NCBI RefSeq assembly: GCF_033842475.1
Contig: NZ_JAWXYB010000018.1
Location: 2,773,501 to 2,837,500 of the forward strand
Reading direction: 5' to 3'
Source of the DNA: Acidiphilium acidophilum
GTDB taxonomy: Bacteria; Pseudomonadota; Alphaproteobacteria; Acetobacterales; Acetobacteraceae
DNA: 64,000 bases
The translations under genes and the position numbers were made by a program. Below the pieces are notes generated by a model, which saw only the letters and a program-made list of their open reading frames with translations, was not told where the DNA came from and searched no databases. Shown piece after piece: positions 27,394 to 36,428 of this stretch (position 1 is its first letter; each line of letters starts with the position of its first letter).

Positions 27394-29636
27394 AGGGCGC
27401 TGAATCCGAAGTTGCCGAGCGTTTTGAGTGTGATGTTGATCAGCAGCGTCGTGGTGCCGTGATCGTAGTTGAACGAGGTGAACGACCGATAGAACGTGAC
27501 GTTCACCGCAGTACATTCGTTCTGCCAGGTCGCTGCCAGAGCCGCATTGTCGAACTGGCCGGTCTGGATGTTCCGCTGGGTCGAGCCCGAGAGCGTCCAG
27601 TGCGGAATGAGCGTGGTCGAAGCGCCGAAGGTGAACTCGTGGCGCGGAATATAATACGCCGCCGGCGGCGGCCCAGGCTGGGTGAACAGGTAATACGGGT
27701 TGGTCGTCGTGTACAAATACCCGCCATTGACGCTCAGCGTCTTGTTGCCGAACGTCGCGTAGGTATCGATCATCCGCGCACCCAGATCCTGATGCGACAA
27801 CCGGGTCCGATACGTCACGCTGAACCACGAGACCGGCGCCACCGTGGCCCGTCCCACAATGTCCGAAACATTGTCGTTCAAGCCGCTGTCCGGCGGATAG
27901 AGCAGACTCTTGTGAAACGAGTACGATTGCCCGACCAGCCCGGTCACATACGCCCCGCCCGGCAGGTACCACGCGCCCTGCAACGCGTAATCCACCCGCG
28001 ATCCGCCGGCGAATCGGTCGAGCCCGCCGAAGCGTTGCAGGCTGAACAGGTTGGCATCGGTAAACTGGAAGTCGAGACTGTCCTCGTTCGGAATAACCTG
28101 CGTCTGCCCCAGCCCGTAGCTCGGCGCGACCTCCAGCTGCACCCGCGGCTCAATGATCTGCTCGCCCCAATCCCCCGCGCTGCGCTCCAATGGCCACCGC
28201 GCCGAGATTGCCCCGATCGGGATCGCCCGCGCGGTCTGCGCCGAACCCACATTGGAATAATTCGGCTGCTCGTTCAGCTTGCTCGCAGTATACCCCGCCG
28301 CCACCAGCCGCACCCGCGCATCGAGCAGAATCCCATCCGGCCCGGTCCCCGGCAGATCGTAATTGCCCACCACCGCCACCCGCCGGCTCTGGGTGCCGAC
28401 CTGCCGCAACACGTTATACGCGCTCGCTTCCATCGAGAACCGGCCACCGAATTCATCCGGCGCACCGAAATAATCGTAATGCGCATAGGGTGCCACAATC
28501 GGCAGTTCGCTCTGGGTGATGGTCGCGACCAGCCCCTGATAGGTATCCGCGCTGATCTTCGCGTACGATCCCTCGCCGAACCCCTCGATATACGCGTTCG
28601 ACGCCAGGAACGCCGCATTCGGCAGATACCGGAAATCGTTGAGATACTGCACGCTCGACGTATGGTTGTACGAAAACCCCGCCCGCCAGGTATCGTTGAG
28701 GTCGAACACCCCGTTCGAGAAAATCGAATCCGACAGGCCGGTATTCTGTGCGTAGCGATCCTTGCCCGCCGAAATATTCACCGTCAGCTTGCCGTCGTTC
28801 AGCGCCTGACGATACTTCACATCCAGCACCGGCCCCGCCTTGGTCGCGATGATCGGCACGATCGTCGCATCCTGGCTCTTGCTGATGTCCCAGAAATAAG
28901 GGATCGCGAAAAATTCCCCGATATGGGTCGAAGACCCGAACGAAGGAATGAGCATCCCGCTCTGGCGCTTCACCGAAGGATCGGGCTGCGAAATATAAGG
29001 CAGCCAGAACACCGGAAACCCGTAAATCTGCAATTCCGCGTCGTGGTACTCGATCACCTTGTGCTGCAGATCATCGATCGCGCTGCGTGCCTTGATCTGC
29101 CACAGCGGCGCCGCGTTCGGATTGCGCTTGCACAGATCGCAGGTTGAATAGACCGGCTTGCTCAGCTCGTTCAGCACCCCGCCGTAACGCCGCGCCCCGT
29201 TGGCGACGATCCGCCCGTTCTCGGCCAGTATCGTCGCGACATCATGCATCACCGCGTTCTTCATGCCCTGCGACAAATAAGCCCGCCTGGCGAACGCCAC
29301 CTCGCCCGAAGGCTCCATCATCACCACATGCCCGATCGCGGTGGCGGTGTTGTTGTTGCGGTCGATCACCACCTTGTCGGCATACAGCACATGCCCGTTC
29401 TGCCACGCCTCGACATCCCCGGTCGCAGTAATGATCCCGGTCTGCCGGTCATACGAGACCCCGTCGGCCAGAAACGTCACCGGCGCCGATTTCGAGATCG
29501 GCCGCTGCGGTCCGGAAACCAGACCCGCCATCTGCGCACGCGCAACCGGCGCGCTCACCAGCCCGAGGCCGAGCGCGGCCAGCAGCGCTCCCGACCCGAC
29601 GATATGACTATGCCGGCGGCATCGCGCACCCTTCAT
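27390..29636 (-). CDS. lptD: LPS-assembly protein LptD
   Basis: LptD is the outer-membrane barrel that inserts lipopolysaccharide together with lipoprotein LptE. A signal peptide ends near residue 34 (PVARAQ). The N-terminal OstA-like beta-jellyroll covers about 55-150 (VSYDRQTGIITATGDVEAW), and the C-terminal barrel fills the rest. Cysteines in TCDLCKRNP near residue 167 may be those used for disulfide bonding, though their arrangement differs from the E. coli set. It is 748 residues. It starts 3 bases after the lptG stop. Confidence 0.94.
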   Translation of the reverse strand: MKGARCRRHSHIVGSGALLAALGLGLVSAPVARAQMAGLVSGPQRPISKSAPVTFLADGVSYDRQTGIITATGDVEAWQNGHVLYADKVVIDRNNNTATAIGHVVMMEPSGEVAFARRAYLSQGMKNAVMHDVATILAENGRIVANGARRYGGVLNELSKPVYSTCDLCKRNPNAAPLWQIKARSAIDDLQHKVIEYHDAELQIYGFPVFWLPYISQPDPSVKRQSGMLIPSFGSSTHIGEFFAIPYFWDISKSQDATIVPIIATKAGPVLDVKYRQALNDGKLTVNISAGKDRYAQNTGLSDSIFSNGVFDLNDTWRAGFSYNHTSSVQYLNDFRYLPNAAFLASNAYIEGFGEGSYAKISADTYQGLVATITQSELPIVAPYAHYDYFGAPDEFGGRFSMEASAYNVLRQVGTQSRRVAVVGNYDLPGTGPDGILLDARVRLVAAGYTASKLNEQPNYSNVGSAQTARAIPIGAISARWPLERSAGDWGEQIIEPRVQLEVAPSYGLGQTQVIPNEDSLDFQFTDANLFSLQRFGGLDRFAGGSRVDYALQGAWYLPGGAYVTGLVGQSYSFHKSLLYPPDSGLNDNVSDIVGRATVAPVSWFSVTYRTRLSHQDLGARMIDTYATFGNKTLSVNGGYLYTTTNPYYLFTQPGPPPAAYYIPRHEFTFGASTTLIPHWTLSGSTQRNIQTGQFDNAALAATWQNECTAVNVTFYRSFTSFNYDHGTTTLLINITLKTLGNFGFSAL

Positions 29637-29639
29637 GGC

Positions 29640-30767
29640 TCAGCCATCCTCCAGATGCAGCAGTAACGCAAGCGCGAGCATCAGCCCCGCCGCCGCCGGC
29701 GCCCACGCGGCCAGATAAACCGGCAAAGCCCCGGATTTACCGAACTGCGCCGAAACCTCCGAAAGCATGAACAAGGCAAACCCGCTCACCAGCCCCGCCC
29801 CGAGCATCTGCGCCCCCCCGCCCCGCCGCGCCGGACGCATCGAAAACCCCGCCGCCACCAGCGCCATGGTCGCGCACAGCAACGGCAGCGCCATCAGGCT
29901 CTGAAACGCCAGTTCATGCCGCGTCGGCGAAAACCCGGATTGCTTCAACAGCCGGATGAACCGCGGCAACGCCCAGAACGACAGCGCACTGGGGCTCGCG
30001 AAACTCTCCTGCACCCGTCCCACGGTCAAATCAGTCGCAAACCGCATGCTCGGCATCGTCACCGGTGCCTGATCCGGCCGCAATTTCGAAACCTGCTCCA
30101 GCGTCCACCCCCCCGGCCGCAACACCCCGCTCTGCGCCTCGATCCGGTCATGCAGTCTGGTATGCCGATCCAGCCGCAAAATCGTCACATGCCCGGTGGT
30201 CAGCGTCTTGCCCTTCAAATGAACGTCCCGCGCATGCAAAATCGCCACCCCGCCCGGCCCCGCCGCCGGATCGGCCTGACGCAACCACATCTGCCCCCCC
30301 GCGAGCGACAGCGGCCCCGATCCCACCTGCAGATACATCGAATACAACGTCTCCGCCCGCGCGAACATCACCGCCGAAAGCGGGCTGATCACCGTGGTCG
30401 CAATCCCCCCCACCAGCGCCGCACACAAAACCGGAACCGCCAGAAACTGCCACGCCGAAACCCCGCTCGCCCGCGCCACCACCAGTTCGGACGACCTCGT
30501 GAGCCGCCAGAACGCAAAAATCCCGCCCAGCAGCACCGCAAACGGCAGGATCTGCATCCCCAGCCACGGCACCCGCAGAATCTCCATCACCACGATCCGC
30601 CCGAACGTCGCCTGCGGCTTGTCCGATGCCTGACGCAGCAAATCCAGAAAATCGAACAACGACCCGATCGCGGTCAACCCCGCCTGCATCCCCAGCACCG
30701 CCAGCAGAAACCGCCGCCCGACATAAATCGAGAGCGTCAGCGGCATCGTCCCGCTCCGCACCCTCAT
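29640..30767 (-). CDS. lptG: LPS export ABC transporter permease LptG
   Basis: LptG and LptF form the membrane part of the LptB2FG transporter that extracts LPS from the inner membrane. It has three helices at each end (e.g. RRFLLAVLGMQAGLTAIGSL, and MALPLLCATMALVAAGFSM) and a central periplasmic jellyroll. The start chosen is the ATG overlapping the lptF stop (ATGA), giving 375 residues; MPLTL seven codons on is the alternative. The order lptF-lptG-lptD-surA-rsmA groups outer-membrane assembly. Confidence 0.92.
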   Translation of the reverse strand: MRVRSGTMPLTLSIYVGRRFLLAVLGMQAGLTAIGSLFDFLDLLRQASDKPQATFGRIVVMEILRVPWLGMQILPFAVLLGGIFAFWRLTRSSELVVARASGVSAWQFLAVPVLCAALVGGIATTVISPLSAVMFARAETLYSMYLQVGSGPLSLAGGQMWLRQADPAAGPGGVAILHARDVHLKGKTLTTGHVTILRLDRHTRLHDRIEAQSGVLRPGGWTLEQVSKLRPDQAPVTMPSMRFATDLTVGRVQESFASPSALSFWALPRFIRLLKQSGFSPTRHELAFQSLMALPLLCATMALVAAGFSMRPARRGGGAQMLGAGLVSGFALFMLSEVSAQFGKSGALPVYLAAWAPAAAGLMLALALLLHLEDG

Positions 30768-31870
30768 GCCGCAACCATCCGCCGCCGATGGACACCCCGC
30801 ACCAGCATCATCCCGCACACCAGCCCCGGCCCCGCCGACACCACCAATATCAACGGAATCAACCCGTTCTGCCGCGCCGCCAGACTATCCACCCCAATCC
30901 CCAGGGCCACCAGCGCCATCACCCCGAACACCGCCGCCGCCAACCCCGCAATGCTCGACTGCCGGCGAAACGGACTGCGCAACACCGCAATCAGGGCCAC
31001 CATCACATACGACATCACCTCGAACGGCGTGAACAGCCGCCGCCACGCCTCGGCATGCCATTTCTTGCGCGTCGCCGGCGGAATCTGCGCCGGGTTGGGA
31101 TGAAACAACTGCCAGATCGTCGCCTCCGAGGTCTTCGGCGCCGCATCGTCCGTCGCCGTGCTCGACTGCGCCAGATCGATCAGATTGCGCTTGAAACTCA
31201 ACACGTTGAGCCGCCCGGTCTTGGGGTCGATCTGCTCGCGCGACCCATCCTTCAACAACACCTCCGGCCCGTTCGGCCCCGCCACCAGCCGCCCGGTCCG
31301 CGCCAATATCGTCGCCGGCTGCCCCGGCTGCCGCGAATCCTCGATCAATATCCCGTGCAGCACATCCGCCTTGTCCCGGCTCTGAATATACACCGTGATA
31401 TGCCCGGGAATCGGCGTAAAAACCCCCGGTTCCAACAAAAACGCCGCCACCTTGTTGCGAATCTCGAACTCGAACTTGCTGAACTGATGCAAACTCGCGG
31501 GCACCAGCCACACATTCAAAATCCAGCACAACACCATGCCCACAACCGCAATTCCGAGCGCCGGCCGCGCAATCGCCGCATCCGACATCCCGGCCGCCCG
31601 CATCACCGTCAACTCCCGGTCCGTCGTCAGCCGCGCATAAACAAACAACGTCACGATAAAACACGTGATCGGCAAAATCACCGCGACAAAACTCGGCAGC
31701 AACAACCCGGTCAAATGCACGAACACGAACGGCGACAACCCGCGCTGAACGATCAACTGAATGAACCGCAACGACTGCGTCAGCCAGATCAACGCCACCA
31801 GCCCAGCCGTCGTCACCGCCAGCCCCAACGCCAACTGGCCGAACACATAACGATCAAGCCGGGATATCAT
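30764..31870 (-). CDS. lptF: LPS export ABC transporter permease LptF
   Basis: Partner of LptG. It has the YjgP/YjgQ pattern: MISRLDRYVFGQLALGLAVT at the N-terminus, LTTDRELTVMRAAGMSDAAI in the coupling region, a periplasmic domain, and three C-terminal helices ending in a basic tail. The start at 31870 gives 368 residues; an ATG at 31885 (five residues longer) has an AAAGGG at good distance and is equally possible. It is the first gene of the operon, with repeat-rich DNA upstream. Confidence 0.92.
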   Translation of the reverse strand: MISRLDRYVFGQLALGLAVTTAGLVALIWLTQSLRFIQLIVQRGLSPFVFVHLTGLLLPSFVAVILPITCFIVTLFVYARLTTDRELTVMRAAGMSDAAIARPALGIAVVGMVLCWILNVWLVPASLHQFSKFEFEIRNKVAAFLLEPGVFTPIPGHITVYIQSRDKADVLHGILIEDSRQPGQPATILARTGRLVAGPNGPEVLLKDGSREQIDPKTGRLNVLSFKRNLIDLAQSSTATDDAAPKTSEATIWQLFHPNPAQIPPATRKKWHAEAWRRLFTPFEVMSYVMVALIAVLRSPFRRQSSIAGLAAAVFGVMALVALGIGVDSLAARQNGLIPLILVVSAGPGLVCGMMLVRGVHRRRMVAA

Positions 31871-31936
31871 GAAAGGCGAACGCATGCCCGCCCTTTTGGC
31901 GATACCCCGCCCCGATGGCAAGGCAGCGCCGGGGGG

Positions 31937-31993
31937 CAGCAAGGCGAGGGGCTCTGCCCCTCGACCCCGCCAAAGGCGGAGCCTTTGGAATCC
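31937..31993. repeat. GC-rich double-hairpin repeat, copy 2
   Basis: The strong hairpins GAGGGGC-tct-GCCCCTC and CCAAAGGC-gga-GCCTTTGG stand in tandem and are followed by aatcc. The string matches the copy at 25181-25244 with only a few differences, and those keep or improve pairing. Confidence 0.75.
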
Positions 31994-31996
31994 ACC

Positions 31997-32073
31997 AGTT
32001 TCAGGCGGGAGGAGGGCGCGGCCTCGGTCGTTCCGCTGATCTGGCCTCGACAGCCCTCCTCCCGCCTGAAACT
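31997..32073. repeat. Perfect 21-base inverted repeat
   Basis: The arms at 31997-32017 and 32053-32073 are exact reverse complements (AGTTTCAGGCGGGAGG and onward), separated by 35 bases. Two more hairpins follow: TAAGGGC-cgc-GCCCTTA (32083-32099) and CCAGGGGGC-agc-GCCCCCTGG (32108-32128). The 260 bases between lptF and serB hold no gene and are nearly all structured repeat. Confidence 0.8.
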
Positions 32074-32107
32074 CCAGGGTTCTAAGGGCCGCGCCCTTAG
32101 CGGGGGT

Positions 32108-32128
32108 CCAGGGGGCAGCGCCCCCTGG
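32108..32128. repeat. Strong GC hairpin near the serB end
   Basis: A 9-base perfect stem CCAGGGGGC / GCCCCCTGG with a 3-base loop lies 17 bases after the serB stop. It could halt serB transcription, but it has no T-run and looks like part of the dispersed repeat cluster. Confidence 0.5.
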
Positions 32129-32144
32129 CCTTCCTGACCCGCGC

Positions 32145-33017
32145 TCAGCCCCTGAACACCGAGGCCGGGTATCCCTGCAGGAACAGCAGGGCGCGCAGGT
32201 CGGCGTGGTTAATGTGGAGTTTGGTGGCGGCCTGCAGGATGGTCTGGGCGTGATAGGCCACTCCCATTCCGGCGTCGCTCACCATGGCGACGTCGTTGGA
32301 GCCATCGCCCACGGCCATGCAGGCGCCGAGTTTCACTCCTCGCGCCGCCGCGACCTCGTGAAGGGCCGTGCGTTTGGCGTCACGATCGAGCACCGGTTCG
32401 CTCACCGCCCCGATCAGGCGCGAGCCGTCGTCGAGCAGGGTATTGGCCCGATGGCTGTCGAACCCCAGTTCGGCGGCAACGCGCGCGGTGAACCAGGTGA
32501 ACCCGCCCGAGACCAGCGCGGTCACCGCCCCGTGCGCGCGCATCGTCGCCACCAGTTCCCGCGCGCCGGGCATAATCTCGGTCCGCCGCCAGGTCCGCTC
32601 CAGTGCCGCGAGTTCCAGCCCGCGCAGCAGCGCCACCCGCTCGCGCAGCGCGCCGGCGAATTCCAGTTCCCCGGCCATCGAGCGCCGGGTGATCGCCGCC
32701 ACCGCCTCGCCCACCCCGGCCTCGGCTGCCAGTTCGTCCAGCGTTTCCGACGTCACGATCGTACTGTCCATATCGGCGACCAGCACCGCCTTGCGCCGCC
32801 CCCGCGCCTTCACGCACAGCGCATCCACGCCCGCCCCATCGAGCGCAGCCCCCACCAGTGCGAGGTCCGGCTCAACCATGCACGGAATTTCCGCTGCCTC
32901 GCCCGGCGAGAGCCAGCCAACCTCGCCGCCGCCGACCAAGGCGCGCACCCGCGCCACCATCGCCTCGGTGAGAACAATCTTGTCGCGCGGCGCAACCAGG
33001 ACCAGAACGAATTTCAT
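32145..33017 (-). CDS. serB: Phosphoserine phosphatase SerB
   Basis: SerB performs the last step of serine synthesis, a HAD-family phosphatase. Motif I is DMDSTIVTSET, motif II contains VSGGFTWF, and motif III is GDGSNDVAMVSDAGMGVAYHA. An N-terminal ACT-like region of about 80 residues precedes the HAD core. It is 290 residues. The start ATG overlaps the divergent miaA start codon by two bases. A longer in-frame extension would run into miaA and has no family support. Confidence 0.94.
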   Translation of the reverse strand: MKFVLVLVAPRDKIVLTEAMVARVRALVGGGEVGWLSPGEAAEIPCMVEPDLALVGAALDGAGVDALCVKARGRRKAVLVADMDSTIVTSETLDELAAEAGVGEAVAAITRRSMAGELEFAGALRERVALLRGLELAALERTWRRTEIMPGARELVATMRAHGAVTALVSGGFTWFTARVAAELGFDSHRANTLLDDGSRLIGAVSEPVLDRDAKRTALHEVAAARGVKLGACMAVGDGSNDVAMVSDAGMGVAYHAQTILQAATKLHINHADLRALLFLQGYPASVFRG

Positions 33018-33993
33018 GGACCGACCGCCTAAAGCAATAACCCCACCGCCCGCAAGGCCGCTGCTCATCGTCGCCGGCCCCACCGCATCCGGCAAATCCG
33101 CCCTCGCCCTCACCCTCGCCACACGCCTCGGCGGCACCATCATCAATGCCGATGCGATGCAATGCTATGCCGACTGGCGGATCATCACCGCCCGCCCCAC
33201 CCCCGCCGACGAAGCCGCCGCCCCCCACCGCCTCTACGGCGTCCGCCCCCTCGAACAACCGGTCGATGCCGCCTGGTGGCGCACCGCCGCCATCGCCGAA
33301 CTCCAGGCCGCGACCCTCCCCATTCTCTGCGGCGGCACCGGCATGTACCTCTCCTCATTGATCCACGGCATCGCCGCCATCCCCGCGATTCCGCCCGAAG
33401 CCCGCGCCGAAGCCCGCGCCCGCCTCGCCGCCGAAGGCCCGCACCGCCTCCATGCGTGGCTCGCCGAAAACGACCCCGAAACCGCCCTCAAACTCCGCCC
33501 CACCGACTCCCAGCGCCTCGCCCGCGCCGCCGAAATCCTCCTCGCCACCGGCCACGGCCTCGCTTATTTCCACGCCCAGCCGCGCGAAACCCTCACCACC
33601 CACCGCCCGTGTCTGATCCTGCTCGACCCGCCGCGCGAAGATCTCCGCACCGCCATCGCCACAAGGTTCCACGCCATGCTCGATGCCGGCGCCCTCGATG
33701 AAATCCGCCGGATCGACGCCACCACCCCCGACCCCGCCCTTCCCGGCCTGCGCGCCCACGGCGTTCCCGAACTCCGCGCCCACCTCGCCGGTACAATCAC
33801 CCTCGAAGCCGCCGCCGCCGCCGCCATCGCCGCCACCATCGCCTACACCAAACGCCAGGCCACCTGGTTTCGCCACCAGAGATTGACGAACCCCGCCGAC
33901 ACGCAAATGATCCATGCGCGATTCAGCCATGCAACGCAATTTTCGGAAAGTATTAACAACAAAATCATGTCATTTATTAACAACGAGGGTTGA
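33016..33993 (+). CDS. miaA: tRNA dimethylallyltransferase MiaA
   Basis: MiaA adds the isopentenyl group to A37 of tRNAs reading U-starting codons. The P-loop is GPTASGKS (residues about 21-28), followed by INADAMQCYADW, the DMAPP/tRNA-contact CGGTGMYLSSL, and the C-terminal YTKRQATWFR. It is 325 residues. The start codon overlaps that of serB. The last 30 residues after the conserved core are AT-richer and diverged. Confidence 0.94.
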   Translation: MDRPPKAITPPPARPLLIVAGPTASGKSALALTLATRLGGTIINADAMQCYADWRIITARPTPADEAAAPHRLYGVRPLEQPVDAAWWRTAAIAELQAATLPILCGGTGMYLSSLIHGIAAIPAIPPEARAEARARLAAEGPHRLHAWLAENDPETALKLRPTDSQRLARAAEILLATGHGLAYFHAQPRETLTTHRPCLILLDPPREDLRTAIATRFHAMLDAGALDEIRRIDATTPDPALPGLRAHGVPELRAHLAGTITLEAAAAAAIAATIAYTKRQATWFRHQRLTNPADTQMIHARFSHATQFSESINNKIMSFINNEG

Positions 33994-34046
33994 CCTATAG
34001 GGTATCGCGGGCTACCTCTCGCCCCTTGACCACACAGGACGAACCC

Positions 34047-35828
34047 ATGAATGCCGTGACCACCACCGCCCTCTCCGGTGCCGAAATCCTCCTCCGTGCC
34101 CTTCGCGCCCAAGGCGTCGAGGTCATTTTCGGCTATCCCGGCGGTGCCGTCCTGCCGATTTACGACGCCCTGTTCCAGCAAAACGACATTCGCCACATCC
34201 TCGTCCGCCACGAACAGGCCGCGGTCCACGCCGCCGAAGGCTACGCCCGCTCCACCGGCAAAACCGGCGTCGTCCTCGTCACCTCCGGCCCCGGCGCCAC
34301 CAACGCGGTCACCGGCCTCGTCGATGCCCTGATGGACAGCATCCCCGTCGTCTGCCTCACCGGTCAGGTCCCCACCCACCTCATCGGCAACGACGCGTTC
34401 CAGGAAGCCGACACCACCGGCATCACCCGTCAGGCGACCAAACACAACTATCTGGTCAAACGCTCGGAAGACCTCTCCCGCATCGTCCACGAAGCCTTCT
34501 ACGTCGCCCGCACCGGCCGCCCCGGCCCGGTCCTGATCGACCTCCCGAAGGACATCCTGATCAACCCGGCCCCTTATGACGACCCCGCCCCCGGCCCGCA
34601 CCGCTCCTACCGCCCGCGCACCGAACCCGACCCCGCGCGCATCGCGGAGGCCATCCGCCTGATCAAATCCGCCCGCCGCCCCATCCTTTACACCGGCGGC
34701 GGCATCATCAACGCCGGTCCCGAAGCCTCGGAACTCCTGCGCGAATTCGCCCGCCTCACCGGCGCGCCGGTCACCTCCACCCTCATGGGCCTCGGCGCCT
34801 TCCCCGCTGGCTTGCCCGCCTTCCTCGGCATGCTCGGCATGCACGGCACCTACGAGGCCAACCTCGCCATGCACGGGTGCGACGTCATGGTGAACCTCGG
34901 CGCCCGGTTCGACGATCGCGTCACCGGCCGCCTCAACGCCTTCGCCCCCGGCGCCAAAAAAATCCACGTCGATATCGACCCCGCCAACATCAACAAAAAC
35001 GTGGTCGTGGACATCCCGATCATCGCGGACGCCGCCCTCGCCCTCCGCGCCCTGATCGAGGCCTGGAAAAACGACGCCACCCGCCAGGACCGCGCCGCCC
35101 TGACCGACTGGTGGGCCCGCATCGAAGCCTGGCGCGCCAAGGACAGCCTGAAATTCACCCAGAGCCACGCCCCCGGCGCCATCATCAAACCCCAGCACGC
35201 CATCAAACGCCTCTGGGAACTCACGCGGGACCGCGAAACCTACATCACCACCGAAGTCGGCCAGCACCAGATGTGGGCCGCCCAGCACTACCGCTTCGAA
35301 CACCCCAACCGCTGGATGACCTCCGGCGGCCTCGGCACCATGGGCTACGGCCTCCCCGCCGCCATGGGCACCCAGCTCGCCCACCCCGACGCCCTGGTGA
35401 TCGACATCGCAGGCGAAGCCTCCATCCTGATGAACATCCAGGAAATGGGCACCCTCGCCCAATACCGCCTGCCGGTGAAAATCTTCATCCTCAACAACGA
35501 ATACATGGGCATGGTCCGCCAGTGGCAGGAACTCCTGCACGGCAGCCGCTACTCCGAAAGCTACTCGGCAGCCCTGCCCGACTTCGTCAAACTCGCCGAA
35601 AGCTTCCACGCCGTCGGCCTCCGCGCCAACACGATCGACGACCTCGACCGCGTGATCATGGAAATGATCGCCTCAGATCAACCCGTCATCGCCGACATCC
35701 ACGTCGACCGCTTCGAAAACTGCTTCCCCATGATCCCCTCGGGCGCCGCCCATAACGACATGATCCTGGGCCCCGAACACGAGCAGGACGCACGCGGCAT
35801 CACCGATGAAGGGCTCGTCCTCGTCTGA
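34047..35828 (+). CDS. ilvB: Acetolactate synthase large subunit
   Basis: This is the TPP enzyme joining pyruvate to pyruvate or 2-ketobutyrate in branched-chain amino acid synthesis. The N-terminal pyrimidine-binding domain has the catalytic glutamate in RHEQAAVHAAEGYARSTG, then GPGATNAVTG. The central FAD domain has the usual PKDIL and GGGIINAG. The C-terminal TPP motif reads GEASILMNIQEMGT with LNNEYMGMVRQW. It is 593 residues. The start ATG has AGGAC upstream. The leader of 53 bases shows no leader peptide or attenuator. Confidence 0.96.
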   Translation: MNAVTTTALSGAEILLRALRAQGVEVIFGYPGGAVLPIYDALFQQNDIRHILVRHEQAAVHAAEGYARSTGKTGVVLVTSGPGATNAVTGLVDALMDSIPVVCLTGQVPTHLIGNDAFQEADTTGITRQATKHNYLVKRSEDLSRIVHEAFYVARTGRPGPVLIDLPKDILINPAPYDDPAPGPHRSYRPRTEPDPARIAEAIRLIKSARRPILYTGGGIINAGPEASELLREFARLTGAPVTSTLMGLGAFPAGLPAFLGMLGMHGTYEANLAMHGCDVMVNLGARFDDRVTGRLNAFAPGAKKIHVDIDPANINKNVVVDIPIIADAALALRALIEAWKNDATRQDRAALTDWWARIEAWRAKDSLKFTQSHAPGAIIKPQHAIKRLWELTRDRETYITTEVGQHQMWAAQHYRFEHPNRWMTSGGLGTMGYGLPAAMGTQLAHPDALVIDIAGEASILMNIQEMGTLAQYRLPVKIFILNNEYMGMVRQWQELLHGSRYSESYSAALPDFVKLAESFHAVGLRANTIDDLDRVIMEMIASDQPVIADIHVDRFENCFPMIPSGAAHNDMILGPEHEQDARGITDEGLVLV

Positions 35829-35855
35829 GGCGTCGGCAGGAAAGCAAGGCAAGCA

Positions 35856-35877
35856 CTGCTTTTTTGTAAAAAAGCAG
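35856..35877. repeat. AT hairpin repeat between ilvB and ilvH
   Basis: The 10-base perfect stem CTGCTTTTTT / AAAAAAGCAG has GT in the loop and is followed by caaaaaactttta. It shares its layout with copies at 38860 and 41186, but the four outer bases differ and pair correctly. It sits inside an operon, so full termination is unlikely. Confidence 0.75.
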
Positions 35878-35909
35878 CAAAAAACTTTTATTCGTAAAGA
35901 TCAAAGCCC

Positions 35910-36428
35910 ATGAACGCCATCGTCGAACAAACCCTTCGCTCGGCTACCATCTCCGTGCTCGTCGAAAACGAATCCGGCGTCCTCGCCCGCGTCATCGGCC
36001 TGTTCTCCGGCCGCGGCTACAATATCGACAGCCTCACCGTCGCCCCGGTCGAAGACGACCGCCGCAAAAGCCGCATCACCATCGTCACCTCCGGCACCGA
36101 ACTGGTGATCGACCAGATCAAAGCCCAACTCGACCGCCTCGTCCCGGTCTACCGCGTCTCCGACCTCTCCCGCGAAGGTCCCCATCTGGCCCGCGAACTC
36201 GCCCTCATCAAAGTCATCGGCCAAGGCCAAAACCGCGCCGAAGCCCTCCGCCTCGCCGACGCCTTCCGCGCCCGCGTCATCGACGCCACCACCGAAAGCT
36301 TCGTATTCGAACTAACCGGCGCGACAGATAAACTGGACGCATTCCTGGACCTGATGCGCCCGCTCGGGCTGGCGGAGGTTTCGAGGACAGGGGTTGCAGC
36401 GATAGCGCGGGGAACAAGAACAATTTAA
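35910..36428 (+). CDS. ilvH: Acetolactate synthase small (regulatory) subunit
   Basis: The small subunit activates IlvB and confers valine feedback inhibition. The N-terminal ACT domain has ISVLVENESGVLARVIGLFS then GRGYNIDSLTVAPV. The C-terminal domain follows with LALIKVIGQGQNRAEALRLA. It is 172 residues. The TAA stop overlaps the next ATG by one base (TAATG), so the potassium channel gene behind it may be translated with it. Confidence 0.96.
   Translation: MNAIVEQTLRSATISVLVENESGVLARVIGLFSGRGYNIDSLTVAPVEDDRRKSRITIVTSGTELVIDQIKAQLDRLVPVYRVSDLSREGPHLARELALIKVIGQGQNRAEALRLADAFRARVIDATTESFVFELTGATDKLDAFLDLMRPLGLAEVSRTGVAAIARGTRTI

Noticed and set aside
27459-29147. 562-codon open frame on the plus strand
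   Set aside because: Antisense to lptD; Arg- and His-rich with no domains.
31985-32130. Possible CRISPR-like array in the lptF-serB space
   Set aside because: The repeats are inverted pairs of different sequence, not equal direct repeats with spacers, and no cas gene is near.
30626-32137. 503-codon open frame on the plus strand
   Set aside because: Antisense to lptF/lptG and then runs into repeat DNA; an Arg/Pro/Gln string with no motifs.
33843-35609. 588-codon open frame on the minus strand
   Set aside because: Antisense to miaA and ilvB; strings of Gly, Asp and Val without pattern. Rejected in favour of ilvB.
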